Of a stretch of 64,000 nucleotides of DNA, positions 34,827 through 44,658 are shown one piece after another. Each line of letters opens with the position of its first letter. Positions within the stretch are counted from its first letter, which is position 1. The notes beneath the pieces are model-generated. The model had not been told where the DNA came from, ran no database searches, and worked only from the letters and a program-made list of their open reading frames with translations. A program made the translations under genes and the position numbers. Source of the stretch: G963667675 sp963667675 (lineage in GTDB: Bacteria > Chloroflexota > Dehalococcoidia > Lucifugimonadales > UBA3495); NCBI GenBank assembly GCA_963667675.1, contig OY763929.1:2480001-2544000 (forward strand), read 5' to 3'.

Positions 34827-35188
34827 TGGGCAAAGACCGGATAGTTTCTCTATTGGACCTGTCACCTTCGTTCGCCACTAGGAGAAGGGGGGCGGAGACT
34901 TACGTCAAGCTGCTTCCCCTGCTGCAAGACGGTCCGGTAGTGCTTGACTTGGATGGGATCGACCTTATGCCAGTATCGTTCCTTGATGGTCTGATGTTGA
35001 GATTGATCGAAAGCGGCCACTCGACGGACGTGTCCTTCAAGACCACCAACCCACGCGCCATAGACAACCTGCGACGGCTGAGCGGCTTGAGGAACGTGGA
35101 CGTATTCCTGTACGGGCCATCGGGCAGGCCGGAAAAGCTGGAACCCAGACATCCGGAAACCCTACAGGTACACTACTCAGACGGCTAG
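34823..35188 (+). CDS. STAS-like protein (DUF4325 type)
   Basis: 121 residues. The core VVLDLDGIDLMPVSFLDGLM (residues 39-58) is the hallmark of DUF4325, a STAS-like domain in which the Ser of SFLDG sits where STAS anti-anti-sigma factors are phosphorylated. The start overlaps the GHKL gene by four bases, which strongly implies partnership. A reasonable model is that the GHKL protein phosphorylates this one to switch a bound partner. The family also appears in accessory and defence-like neighbourhoods. It ends about 35 bases before the convergent helicase pseudogene. Confidence 0.75.
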   Translation: MMGKDRIVSLLDLSPSFATRRRGAETYVKLLPLLQDGPVVLDLDGIDLMPVSFLDGLMLRLIESGHSTDVSFKTTNPRAIDNLRRLSGLRNVDVFLYGPSGRPEKLEPRHPETLQVHYSDG

Positions 35189-35223
35189 CCTGGAGGGGCA
35201 GACCAATCCGCCCGGCCGCAAGC

Positions 35224-37562
35224 TTACGCCTGGATAGGCCGCATCAGCCCGTCTTGGAATCGCTTATCGGGGCCCAGACTAGCTGCCGCCAGAAGCTCCT
35301 CAGCTAGTTCGATGCCCTTCACCTTGTCTATGTTCGTATTGCTGATGTCCCAAGACTTGGCAGGCTCGATACAGTTCTGACAGCCTGACGAACACCTGCA
35401 ACTCCGAGCGACCTCAAGCCCCTTCTCCAGGGCGGTATGCCAAACGCTGAACAGTTTCTTGGCGACCCCGATACCGCCCGGGTAGTTCTCGTAACAGAAT
35501 ATGCCCAATTCGCCGCCCGCCTTGGAGTAGGTGCTGGTGTCGAATCTGTCCGCCGGGATTACGAACAGGACCCCCACGCGTATCATGTGCTCCACTGCTC
35601 CTATCCCATCCACGGCAGACAAGTTGTTAGGTAAATCAATCCAGAAAGAGTGTAAGTTGTTCAGGTACAAGGCGTCGCTGCCACCTCCGATACGGAGTAT
35701 GTCACCGGAGCGCTCATCCACCAGCTTATATCCGGTGAAGTTCATTACGATACTAATCGACCCGCGGAATACCTGGACATCTCCGTAGCCAACGCCATCG
35801 TAGACATCTGACTTGGGGATAACCGTGAAAAAACCCGGTTCGGTCCTATGATGGGGATCTGAGTCGTCAAGAACAACCGCTTGCTCCTCATGGGACCTAC
35901 CAACATACCGTTGGCCGAAGAATGGAAATACCGCCCCGATATAGGCCTCTCGGAATCGGCGCATCATAGAAATCTGCCCTATCTCCTCATTGTGCCTTTT
36001 CAGTTGGTAAGACTGTCCGATTCCCCCGCGCAAATTCAGGCGCGCCTGGGGGCTGAAGCCTTTAGGCAAGGTGGCTACATTACCCTTGATGGCTTTGAAG
36101 AACGCTGGGCCAAGGATTGCTTCTTCCGATGGCGAGAGGCTTCCTTCCGTTTCCTCGACCAAGGAAGGTAGATGTCTGTCGATGAGTTCTTCATTAGCAG
36201 GGTCAACTACGAGCTCGTCAAAGGGCTTCTGCAGGAAGGCGTTCAAGTTACCCACAAAGAAACGATCAATCGGGTCATTCATAGCATAAAACAGCACGAA
36301 GGAATCCCGGTCCCAAGCCCGACCAGCCCGGCCGATCTGCTGCCATGCCGACATGATGTTGGACGGAAAGCCCGCCAGAATAACGCCGTCCAGTCCACCC
36401 ACGTCTAACCCGATCTCCAAGGCATTCGTAGTAAAGATCACTCGAATCTCACCAGACTTGATCCTCTCCTGTATCCGCTGACGAGCGTCAGCTTTCAGGT
36501 CGGCATGAAATTCCGACAGGCCTTCGGGATCTAGTCCCAGTTCGGAGGCTTTGCGCTTTGTATGCCTAAAAGCGTCTTCCAGGAATCGTTTGGTTGGACA
36601 GAACACCAACACCTGCAGGTCCTCGTCAAGGGCCGTGAGAGCGGCTTGCTCGATGCGAATTCTTAGGATATCTCGGTATTGGTAATCTGGAATTTCCGGT
36701 TTGACGAAGACGAAATGCCGCTTTGGACGCAGCACCGGCCCTGCCGATATCATATCCATTTGGCGGCCCGTAAGTGCCTCTCCGTGTTCCTGTGGGTTGG
36801 CGCAGGTGGCAGTCGATAGAAACACTTGGGGATGAGCACCAATGCGATTCAGATAAAGAACGAATCTCCTCAAGAGGAGAGCCATGTTGCTGCCGAAAAA
36901 GCCGCGGTACTCGTGCATTTCGTCTATTACGACGAACCGCAGATTCCGCAGGAATCCGGCTCCTCCCTCGTGCTTTTCCCAGGACCCCCGACTACCTAGA
37001 AAAGACATGTTCAGGTACTCGGGGTTGGTGAGTAGGATGTGTGGCGGATGCTGCCGAAGCAGTGCCTTTGTGCCCCACGTTGTTCGCTAGACCAAGCCCC
37101 ATCATTATCGTTGAGGTCCGAGCCGTCAGTATCTCCATCGTAATGCCAGGACTCAATGTCAATCGGTTCGCAGATTTGCCGGATTTGCTGTCGCTGGTCG
37201 AAGGCCAATGCCTTCATGGGGTAGATCATCATGGCGTGAGAACCCGGGTTCTCCTTCAATACATGCAACATCGGCGCGGTGAAAGCCAATGTCTTACCGC
37301 TGGCAGTGGGCGATTCCATCACTACGTCAGCACCGTGTAAGGCCTTAACTATCGCATCTGCCTGGTGCTGATAGGGCCGGGGGATCCCCGCGTTGACTAG
37401 AGAGTCACGCACCGAAGCGTTCAGTTGCGCAGGCCACTCATCGGCATAGGCGGGCTGTATTCTGTCGAGATCGCCTTGGTTGATGGTGCCGGCATCTCTC
37501 AAGGCATTGAAGTCTTTGAGTTTGGATATCCAGCGGTCAATGTCGATATCAGTCATTTGCAA
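35224..37562 (-). pseudogene. MrfA/YprA-type DEAD/DEAH helicase, disrupted by one frameshift
   Basis: The first 183 codons (37562 to about 37011) encode an N-terminal tail, the Q-like PRPYQHQADAI, motif I ESPTASGKTLAF and motif Ia YPMKALAFDQ. The reading then ends out of frame. The next frame, open from 37086 to 35224, continues with HPPHILLTNPEYLN, the DEAH-like VIDEMHEYRG, the SAT-like LSTATCANPQ, motif VI QQIGRAGRAWD and the C-terminal four-Cys cluster (CRCSSGCQNC) of the DUF1998 region. Together they make about 775 residues, close to MrfA (about 750), which repairs mitomycin lesions with MrfB. The shift must lie between about 37060 and 37086. It is either a real inactivation or an assembly error. 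Confidence 0.85.
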
Positions 37563-37851
37563 CTCCTGCTAGTAGTGCGGCGGCCGCCGCGCCGATTTTA
37601 TCGAAAGGTAAGCCCACGGGCAATCGAATATGTCGATTGACCAGAGGCTCGTTGCCTCGCAGTAGTCCGGTGATTCTGCCATGCCGTGGACAAAAATCGG
37701 GTGATATGACCTAGATTGAACAGCTAGGGCGATGGTGTTGAATGTAAGATCCCAGAAAGGACTCGGTTGGTCGGAAGCTGGAACGGACTAGGGTACTTTC
37801 AAACTTGCAGTCCTCTCGGTATGGTGTAGCAACTGCCGACGGGCTGGGCGG

Positions 37852-38145
37852 CTAGACGCCGGATATTATCTCGGTTTGGTGGTCCAGGAGCACCAGGTCG
37901 TCACGGAAGTCTTCAACGAAGGAAACCACCCGGGAGAGCATCTGGTGGGCGTGAGCAGAGTCGTTGCTCACACAGCAGACCCCCAAAGTAAGCCTCTGAC
38001 ACAGGTCATTATCGTCAATTTCCGACACAGCGACATTGAACTGGTTCCTGATCCGCTGGGTCAAGGACCGCGCAACCTGCCGTTTTGCTTTAAGGCTGCC
38101 AGACTGGGGCAAGTGCGTCATGAGGCGACAAATTCCTATATGCAA
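37852..38145 (-). CDS. DUF503 family protein YlxP
   Basis: 97 residues when started at the TTG at 38145, six bases after GGGAGG, giving MHIGICRL, which fits the family start. SLKAKRQVARSLTQRIRNQF and VAVSEIDDNDL are the conserved blocks, followed by VCCVSNDSAHAHQML. The family is a small ferredoxin-like fold often encoded beside rbfA or truB and linked to ribosome or translation work, with no proven activity. Here it is alone, back to back with rex. An upstream TTG at 38163 would add six residues, but it has no ribosome site. Confidence 0.85.
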   Translation of the reverse strand: MHIGICRLMTHLPQSGSLKAKRQVARSLTQRIRNQFNVAVSEIDDNDLCQRLTLGVCCVSNDSAHAHQMLSRVVSFVEDFRDDLVLLDHQTEIISGV

Positions 38146-38212
38146 AGGCAACCTCCCGCCCAAGAAGTCCTTGGGTCAGACCCGTTGATTAGCGCGTATT
38201 TTCACAAGTTTC

Positions 38213-38240
38213 TTGACTCAACCTAAATTCCCATTATAGA
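38213..38240 (+). promoter_or_regulatory. Promoter of rex, with a nearby Rex-like half site
   Basis: TTGACT (38213-38218) and TATAGA (38235-38240) are 16 bases apart. Just upstream, TTTTCACAAG resembles one half of the Rex operator (TTGTGA-N6-TCACAA), but the matching half is poor, so autoregulation is only suggested. Confidence 0.5.
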
Positions 38241-38360
38241 TTATACGTGCTCTCGTCCCAATCTGGACGAGACTTGCAGCCCCAAGGCTTTGTAGCGGCA
38301 TTTGACAGCGCCAGTGGAGCGACCGCGGCGGGTCTTGGAAGCGACGGGGCGGAGGCGACG

Positions 38361-39023
38361 ATGGCGGCTAGCCCGCAATTCCGGTCCACGGGTCCTTCCG
38401 ACGTACCTGAGGTTGTCGTAACCAGGCTGCCTCAATACGTCCGCATACTCGGTCTGCTCCTGGAGGAGGATACAGAGGTCGTCAGTTCCCAACAGTTGGG
38501 AGAGAAACTTCAAGTGACCCCCGCCCAAATTCGCAAGGACCTTAGCTATTTCGGCAGGTTTGGGAAGCAAGGCAGGGGTTACAGCGTCCGCCATCTCCTA
38601 GACAGGTTGAGGGAGATATTGGGCCTCAACTCCCAATGGAACGTGGCCGTGGTGGGCGTGGGCCGGCTTGGCAGGGCCATTCTCAGCTATCCCGGTTTCA
38701 CCCCGGACGGCTTTAACCTGGTTGCAGCGTTCGACTCCAACCCGGAAATGGTCGGTCAAGAGGTCGGTGCGTTGACCGTGCTATCTACAGAGAAACTGGA
38801 AGAACAGGTGCGGGGCAAGGGCATTACCATCGGCATCGTCGCGGTGCCGGCAACGCATGCACAGGAAGTCATCGACCGGCTGGTGGAGTGCGGAGTTAGG
38901 GCAATATTGAACTATGCGCCTACGTCGCCCCAGGTTCAGGACGGAATCAGAATCAGGAACGTGGACCCGGTGCTGGCCCTACAGTCCATGACCTATTACC
39001 TGGTGGAAGACGCCGGGGACTAA
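38361..39023 (+). CDS. rex: Redox-sensing transcriptional repressor Rex
   Basis: 220 residues from the ATG at 38361, which follows GGAGG at five bases. An earlier in-frame start at 38247 would add a low-quality 38-residue tail. The winged-helix N-terminus contains VSSQQLGEKLQVTPAQIRKD and LSYFGRFGKQGRGY, which contact DNA. The Rossmann domain has GVGRLGRAI. Rex senses the NADH/NAD ratio and represses fermentation and respiration genes when NADH is low. It is convergent with the ATP synthase operon, a plausible but untested target. Confidence 0.95.
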   Translation: MAASPQFRSTGPSDVPEVVVTRLPQYVRILGLLLEEDTEVVSSQQLGEKLQVTPAQIRKDLSYFGRFGKQGRGYSVRHLLDRLREILGLNSQWNVAVVGVGRLGRAILSYPGFTPDGFNLVAAFDSNPEMVGQEVGALTVLSTEKLEEQVRGKGITIGIVAVPATHAQEVIDRLVECGVRAILNYAPTSPQVQDGIRIRNVDPVLALQSMTYYLVEDAGD

Positions 39024-39043
39024 AGGGGTTAACCAAAGGGGCC

Positions 39044-39490
39044 TTAGCCGGGCTGGCCTACTGAGGGAGGCATCACGCCGCCGGCTCTAGCCCGCCGCCG
39101 GACTACGTTCAAGCGTACTTGAGCCCGCCGGAAGGCAGTCAAAGCCCGCTGCAGTTCCAAGTCCGACGGGTGGCTGGCAATCCGCTCCCTGGCCCGTTCC
39201 ATAGCTGCGGCGGCCCGGGCTTCGTCGATCTCATCGGACCGCTCGGCGGCGTCGGCCAGGACAGTTACCTTGTTGCCGATGACTTCCATGAATCCACCGG
39301 TAACGATCAGGTAAGTATCGGCGCCGTCCTTGCGTATCAACAACTCTCCCGGTTGCAACATGGTCATCAGCGGAGCATGGCGGGGCAGAATTCCCAACTG
39401 TCCGTCTACGCCGGGAGCGATTACCATCTCAACTTCATCGCCGTAGAGACGGCGCTCGGCGGTGATTATTTCCAGCATCATTGTCGCCAT
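39044..39490 (-). CDS. atpC: ATP synthase F1 epsilon subunit
   Basis: 148 residues, last gene of the operon. The beta-sandwich domain shows LEIITAERRLYGDEVEMVIA and GQLGILPRHAPLMTMLQPGE, and the C-terminal helical hairpin follows from about residue 85. The epsilon subunit couples the central stalk to the c-ring and inhibits ATP hydrolysis. It starts 11 bases after the atpD stop. Confidence 0.96.
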   Translation of the reverse strand: MATMMLEIITAERRLYGDEVEMVIAPGVDGQLGILPRHAPLMTMLQPGELLIRKDGADTYLIVTGGFMEVIGNKVTVLADAAERSDEIDEARAAAAMERARERIASHPSDLELQRALTAFRRAQVRLNVVRRRARAGGVMPPSVGQPG

Positions 39491-39501
39491 AGCTTGAGGT
39501 G

Positions 39502-40899
39502 TTAGCCCTCGGCCCTGATTTGCTGGCCCTTCTCCACCGCTTCGTCGATGGTGCCGACCATGTAAAAGGCCTGTTCCGGCAAATCGTCGTGCTTGCCTTC
39601 CAGAATCTCTCCGAAGCCCCGCACCGTTTCCCGGACGGGCACGTATTTGCCAGGTTGGTTGGTGAAAGCCTCAGCAACAAAGAAGGGCTGGGTGAGGAAC
39701 CGCTGGATTTTCCTGGCGCGGAACACGGTCAGCTTGTCCTCTTCAGAGAGTTCCTCGATGCCCAATATCGCGATTATGTCTTGCAGGTCCTTGTATCTTT
39801 GAAGCACCTGCTGCACGCCGCGAGCCAGCCGATAGTGTTCGTCGCCGACGATGCGAGGTTCAAGGATTCGAGAGTATGAAGCCAAGGGATCGACCGCGGG
39901 ATACAGTCCCTGGGCCGCCAGCGACCGTTCGAGGGAAACTACACCGTCCAGGTGGCCGAAGGTGGTCACGATGCCGGGGTCGGTGTAGTCGTCGGCGGGC
40001 ACGTAAATCGCCTGGAACGACGTGATGGAACCGCCCTTGGTCGACGTGATGCGCTCCTGCAAAGCGCCCATTTCGGTGCTCAATGTAGGTTGGTAGCCCA
40101 CGGCGGATGGCATCCGGCCCAGCAGCGCCGACACTTCCATGCCGGCCAGAATATACCGGTAGATGTTATCGATGAACAGCAGGACGTCTTGGCGCTCGAC
40201 GTCCCGGAAATATTCGCTCATGGTCAGTCCGGTGAGTCCCACCCGGGCCCGGACTCCCGGAGTCTCGTTCATCTGCCCGAAAACCAGCACGGTGTTGGCG
40301 AGGACGCCGGAGTCCTGCATTTCGTGCCACAAGTCGTTGCCCTCTCGGGAACGCTCTCCTACGCCGGCGAAGACCGAGACGCCCTGGTGGACCGCGCCGA
40401 TGTTGCGGATCAGTTCTTGGATGATGACCGTCTTGCCCACACCGGCGCCGCCATAAGCGCCGATTTTGCCGCCCTTCATGAACGGGGTAATCAAGTCGAA
40501 GACCTTGATGCCCGTTTCCAGGATTTCGATGTTGGGGTTCTGATCGTCAAAACCTGGGGGGTCCCGATGTATGGGCCAGTTCTCGCCAGCCTCCACCGGG
40601 CCCAGGTTGTCCAGCGGCGTGCCGGATACGTCAAACAACCTGCCCAGGGTATCGGGGCCGACGGGCACAGTAACCCTCTGGCCGGTATCGTTCACGTTGA
40701 CGCCGCGGGCCAACCCGTCGGTGGCACCCAAGGCCAGGCAGCGCACCCAGTTATTGCCGATGTGCTGCTGGACTTCCAGCAACAGCCGCTGCCCGGAGTT
40801 GTCCAGTTCCAAAGCGCCGTAGAGCTCAGGCAACTCACCGGGCCCGAATTCTACGTCGACGACCGTGCCAATTACCTGCACCACTTTTCCAGTGCCCAT
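39502..40899 (-). CDS. atpD: ATP synthase F1 beta subunit
   Basis: 465 residues. Walker A is GGAGVGKT, the catalytic Glu lies in GERSREGNDLWHEM, and the ATP synthase signature PAVDPLASYSR is present. This is the catalytic subunit that makes ATP from ADP and phosphate. It sits between atpG and atpC in the standard order. All expected catalytic residues are visible. Confidence 0.98.
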   Translation of the reverse strand: MGTGKVVQVIGTVVDVEFGPGELPELYGALELDNSGQRLLLEVQQHIGNNWVRCLALGATDGLARGVNVNDTGQRVTVPVGPDTLGRLFDVSGTPLDNLGPVEAGENWPIHRDPPGFDDQNPNIEILETGIKVFDLITPFMKGGKIGAYGGAGVGKTVIIQELIRNIGAVHQGVSVFAGVGERSREGNDLWHEMQDSGVLANTVLVFGQMNETPGVRARVGLTGLTMSEYFRDVERQDVLLFIDNIYRYILAGMEVSALLGRMPSAVGYQPTLSTEMGALQERITSTKGGSITSFQAIYVPADDYTDPGIVTTFGHLDGVVSLERSLAAQGLYPAVDPLASYSRILEPRIVGDEHYRLARGVQQVLQRYKDLQDIIAILGIEELSEEDKLTVFRARKIQRFLTQPFFVAEAFTNQPGKYVPVRETVRGFGEILEGKHDDLPEQAFYMVGTIDEAVEKGQQIRAEG

Positions 40900-40923
40900 A
40901 TCGTTCTCCCGCGGGTCCTTGTC

Positions 40924-41787
40924 TTACCCTTCTAAAGCTACCTGCGCCCCCACCAAGTCCAGAAGCTCGTTGGTGATGGTATCCTGGCGCAGTTTGTTCA
41001 TCACCAGGGTCAAGTCTTCCACCAGCCCGTTGGCATTGTCGGTGGCGTTGCGCATGGCGACCATCCTGGCCGACTGTTCGCTGGCGATGGACTCGAGCAA
41101 TGCGTGATAGACCTCCATCTCTATAAACCGGGGCAGCAAACTTCCCAGCACGCTGATATTGTCAGGCTCGTAGATGTAGCCAACCTTTTCCTGGGCCGTA
41201 AGTTCGGCCGGAGTAACCGGCAGCAGCCTCTCCACAACCGGCTGTTGGGTCAACGTGGACACATACCTGGTGTAGGCAAGGTACACCTGGTCCACGCCGC
41301 CATCCGTGTAGGAGTCCACCATCAACCGGGAAATGGCGGTGGTATCGGCCAAGACCGGCTGCTCGCCCAGGTCGGTGAACACCGCTTGAACATCCTGGCC
41401 GTAACGGACCATAAAGTCCCTACCCTTACGCCCAATGACGATTACACTCGCCGGGGCTTGCTGTTCCAGAATGAACTGGGCAACCCTGCGGTTCAGGTTG
41501 GCGTGCATGCCGCCGCACAGGCCGCGGTCGGGACTGATGACCAAGACGGCGATTCTCTGGACCGGCCGCACCTGAAGCAGGGCGTGGGCCGCCGTTACCT
41601 GATCCACAGGCTGGGCAGCCAAATGGGTGATCACTTCCTGGATTTTCTCAGCGTAGGGCCGGCCCTGGGTAACTGCGTTTTGGGCGCGTCGCATCTTCGA
41701 CGCAGCAATCAACGACATTGCGTTGGTGACTTTGCCGGTGTTCTGCACACTGCGTATGCGGCGTCTTATGTCCCTCTCACTGGGCAT
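40924..41787 (-). CDS. atpG: ATP synthase F1 gamma subunit
   Basis: 287 residues. It starts MPSERDIRRRIRSVQNTGKV and ends with the conserved RMVAMRNATDNANGLVEDL and RQDTITNELLDLVGA. The two terminal coiled-coil helices form the rotating shaft inside the alpha3beta3 ring. It lies between atpA and atpD, with about 125 bases separating it from atpA. Confidence 0.97.
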   Translation of the reverse strand: MPSERDIRRRIRSVQNTGKVTNAMSLIAASKMRRAQNAVTQGRPYAEKIQEVITHLAAQPVDQVTAAHALLQVRPVQRIAVLVISPDRGLCGGMHANLNRRVAQFILEQQAPASVIVIGRKGRDFMVRYGQDVQAVFTDLGEQPVLADTTAISRLMVDSYTDGGVDQVYLAYTRYVSTLTQQPVVERLLPVTPAELTAQEKVGYIYEPDNISVLGSLLPRFIEMEVYHALLESIASEQSARMVAMRNATDNANGLVEDLTLVMNKLRQDTITNELLDLVGAQVALEG

Positions 41788-41912
41788 TGTTCACAACCCA
41801 GAGATTCCGGCGTGGTCTCGCCATTCTGCCATTGCGCCACCACGGCTCACGCCGGACTTGTCTGTAACTTTGTTCAACCGTCGGCTGTGCGCCATGGCGG
41901 GATGAAGTCTGC

Positions 41913-43424
41913 TCATGCGCTGAATGTCGCTTTGAAGTCGTTGACCGCAGTGGTGAGCTTACCCTCGACCTCCTCGGTCAAGTCCCTGGACTCGGCTATG
42001 CTCTTGACGATATCTGGGTGGCTGCTGGCTATGTAGCGGAGCAACTGGTCCTCGAAGTCGCCGCAACGTTCCAATGGGATGTCTTCCATAAGGCCTGAGT
42101 TGAGAGCAAAGAGGACTATCACTTCTTGCTCCAAAGACAGGGGCCTGTACTGGACCTGCTTAAGCACCTCAGTGGCGAGCTGACCCCGGGACAATTGGGC
42201 CCGGGTTGCCGGGTCCAAGTCTGCGGTGCCGAACTGGGCGAAGGTCGCCAATTCTCGATATTGGGCCAGGTCCAACCGCAGCCGACCGGCCACCCTTCGG
42301 ATGGCCCGGCTCTGGGCGGCTCCTCCGACGCGAGATACGGACAGTCCGACGTTGACCGCCGGGCGGATGCCGCTGTTGAACAACTCCGGTTCCAGGTAGA
42401 TCTGGCCGTCGGTAATGGAGATGACGTTGGTCGGGATATAGGCCGACACGTCTCCCGCTTGGGTCTCGATAATGGGTAGGGCGGTGATAGACCCTCCGCC
42501 ATGTTCCTCATCCAACTTGGCGGACCGCTCAAGAAGTCGGCTGTGCAAGTAGAAGATATCGCCGGGATAGGCCTCACGGCCTGCAGGCCGGCGCAGCAAC
42601 AATGACATCTGGCGGTAGGCCCAGGCGTGCTTGGTCAAGTCGTCGTATACGATCAGCACGTCCTTGCCCTGGTCCATGAACGCCTCGGCCATGGCGCAGC
42701 CGGAATACGGGGCAATGTATTGCAACGGGGCAGAGTCGGAGGCCCCGGCGCTGACCACAACCGTGTGGCCCATCGCGTCGTTTTCTTCCAGGGTAGTGAC
42801 CACTTGGGCCACTTTGCCCTGCTTCTGCCCAACGGCCACGTAGATGCAGATGAGGTCTCCGCCTTTCTGGTTGATGATGGTGTCCAAGACGATAGCGGTC
42901 TTCCCTGTGGACCGGTCGCCGATTATCAGTTCCCGCTGGCCGCGGCCTATGGGGATCATGGCGTCGATGGACTTGACGCCCGTCTGCACAGGGGTGTCCA
43001 CGGGGCTTCGCACCACCACGTTAGGGGCAATGCGTTCTACCGGCAAGCTTGAGGTGGTGTTGACCGGCCCCTTACCGTCTAGGGGGCGGCCGAGAGGGTC
43101 TACGACGCGTCCGACCAGGGCATCGCCGACGGGCACCTCGATAATCCGCCCCGTGGAGCGGACCCGGTCGCCTTCTTTGACCAAATTGGGGTCGCCCAGG
43201 ATCGCCGCTCCGACAATGTCGGACTCTAGGTTCAGAGCTAAGCCGGAAACGTCATTGCCGAAGTCCAGCAACTCGTTGAATTGAACTCCCTGTAGGCCCT
43301 GGATGCTGGCGATACCGTCACCTACCCGCACCACGGTCCCCACGTCAACCAGAGTCAGGTCCCCGCCGAACTCCTCGATTTGCCGTTTTATGAGGGAAAC
43401 TATCTCTTGTCCGCTGATCGCCAT
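41913..43424 (-). CDS. atpA: ATP synthase F1 alpha subunit
   Basis: 503 residues. Walker A is GDRSTGKT, and PAVNVGLSVSRVGGAAQ is the alpha/beta signature with the arginine finger. Alpha subunits hold the non-catalytic nucleotide sites and supply the arginine finger to beta. Upstream is atpH, with about 60 bases between. Confidence 0.98.
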   Translation of the reverse strand: MAISGQEIVSLIKRQIEEFGGDLTLVDVGTVVRVGDGIASIQGLQGVQFNELLDFGNDVSGLALNLESDIVGAAILGDPNLVKEGDRVRSTGRIIEVPVGDALVGRVVDPLGRPLDGKGPVNTTSSLPVERIAPNVVVRSPVDTPVQTGVKSIDAMIPIGRGQRELIIGDRSTGKTAIVLDTIINQKGGDLICIYVAVGQKQGKVAQVVTTLEENDAMGHTVVVSAGASDSAPLQYIAPYSGCAMAEAFMDQGKDVLIVYDDLTKHAWAYRQMSLLLRRPAGREAYPGDIFYLHSRLLERSAKLDEEHGGGSITALPIIETQAGDVSAYIPTNVISITDGQIYLEPELFNSGIRPAVNVGLSVSRVGGAAQSRAIRRVAGRLRLDLAQYRELATFAQFGTADLDPATRAQLSRGQLATEVLKQVQYRPLSLEQEVIVLFALNSGLMEDIPLERCGDFEDQLLRYIASSHPDIVKSIAESRDLTEEVEGKLTTAVNDFKATFSA

Positions 43425-43487
43425 TGGCGACTCTCCTTGATAACTACTTGATGCCTACTACTGGATTTAACACCTAGTATGAAGACT

Positions 43488-44039
43488 CTAGGCCCCGGTG
43501 ACCATGACCTCTGAGTTAATACTGTTTCGCAGGGATCTTAGTCTTGAAGCTGTGCTGCCGTCCAGCAGTCGGTCGCCAATCTGGACCACCATCCCACCCA
43601 GGATGGATTCATCGACGTCGGCTGATAGGACAACTTCCTTCCGCACCAAATTGGACACAAACTTGGAGATACGGTCCAGCTCCTCTTGCTCCAGAGGGAC
43701 CGCTGAAGTGACTTGGACCCGCTGTCTCCCCAGATGGCGGTCCAGAAGTTCGACGTAGGCGGCCTGCAAGTCAGATATCACGTCCACCAAGCCCCGGGCC
43801 ACCAGCAGATTGACCACATTGCGGATGGCCGGTTCGGTCTGCCCCAGTACGGAGTCAACCGCCTTGACTTTGTCGGCGGCGGGCACTCCGGCGTGCTTCA
43901 GCAGGGCCTTGAAGTCATCGTCGTGGAGCACACCTTCGACCAACTCCAACTCCGCGGCCCACTGGTCGAGCCTATCCCGCTCCAGGCCCAACTCGAAGAC
44001 TGCCTGGGCGTAGCGCTTTGCCGAAACATTGCCCGCCAT
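43488..44039 (-). CDS. atpH: ATP synthase F1 delta subunit
   Basis: 183 residues. The start VSAKRYAQAVFELGLERDRLD is typical of the OSCP/delta family. The C-terminal EVVLSADVDESILGGMVVQIGDRLLDGS is the conserved delta signature. Delta ties the peripheral stalk to the top of F1. It begins a few bases after the atpF stop. Confidence 0.95.
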   Translation of the reverse strand: MAGNVSAKRYAQAVFELGLERDRLDQWAAELELVEGVLHDDDFKALLKHAGVPAADKVKAVDSVLGQTEPAIRNVVNLLVARGLVDVISDLQAAYVELLDRHLGRQRVQVTSAVPLEQEELDRISKFVSNLVRKEVVLSADVDESILGGMVVQIGDRLLDGSTASRLRSLRNSINSEVMVTGA

Positions 44040-44045
44040 TGGCCC

Positions 44046-44600
44046 TTAACCCCTTGGCGCTCCGGAGGCCTGTTCCCCCTCCTCCAACACCTGGGTTATC
44101 AGGTCTCGGTGGGCCTGCCGGTCCAATGAGCGTCCGATAACCCGCTCCGCCGCGGTAATGGCCAGGTCGCCGAAGTTGGCGCGGACTTCTTCGATGGCCG
44201 AGTCGCGCTCTCTTTGGATGTCAGACCGGGCCCTTGTGACGAAGGCCTCGGCTTCCTGCCTGGCACGGTCCATTTCTTCCGCCCGGTAGCGGTCGGCGGC
44301 TTCGCGGGCCGTATCCATTAGACGCTGGCCCTCTCTGCGCGCCTCGTTCAGTTGCTCTTCTATGGCTTCCCTGGACGTGGCAGCTTCATCCCGCGCCCGG
44401 TCGGCGGCTTCCAAGCTCTCCCTGATCCGGTCCGAACGCTGGTCCAGAAGCCGGAGCAGGGGCTTGTAGGCAAATATGCTTAGTATGCCCAGCAGGATGA
44501 CGAAGTTAATCAGGTATGCGACCAGGCTGGGGAGGTTAATCCCCAGGTCGGTTATACCCAATAGTACGGCCCCATCTGCCGGGAGTGATATCAGGTTCAA
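44046..44600 (-). CDS. atpF: ATP synthase F0 b subunit
   Basis: 184 residues from a TTG start with GGAGGT just upstream. One N-terminal membrane helix (about 22-45, LVAYLINFVILLGILSIFAY) is followed by a long charged coiled coil, the peripheral stalk. Only one b gene is seen, so the stalk is a homodimer. The ATP synthase order continues with atpH downstream. Confidence 0.94.
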   Translation of the reverse strand: MNLISLPADGAVLLGITDLGINLPSLVAYLINFVILLGILSIFAYKPLLRLLDQRSDRIRESLEAADRARDEAATSREAIEEQLNEARREGQRLMDTAREAADRYRAEEMDRARQEAEAFVTRARSDIQRERDSAIEEVRANFGDLAITAAERVIGRSLDRQAHRDLITQVLEEGEQASGAPRG

Positions 44601-44658
44601 GAATCGACCTCCGAGCTCCGTCGCAGATGCTTCCGATGCACCTGCGGCTCTGGAATAG

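Noticed and set aside
38247..38360. Upstream start for rex at 38247
   Set aside because: It adds a low-complexity tail overlapping the leader; the ATG at 38361 has a good GGAGG site and gives a normal Rex length.
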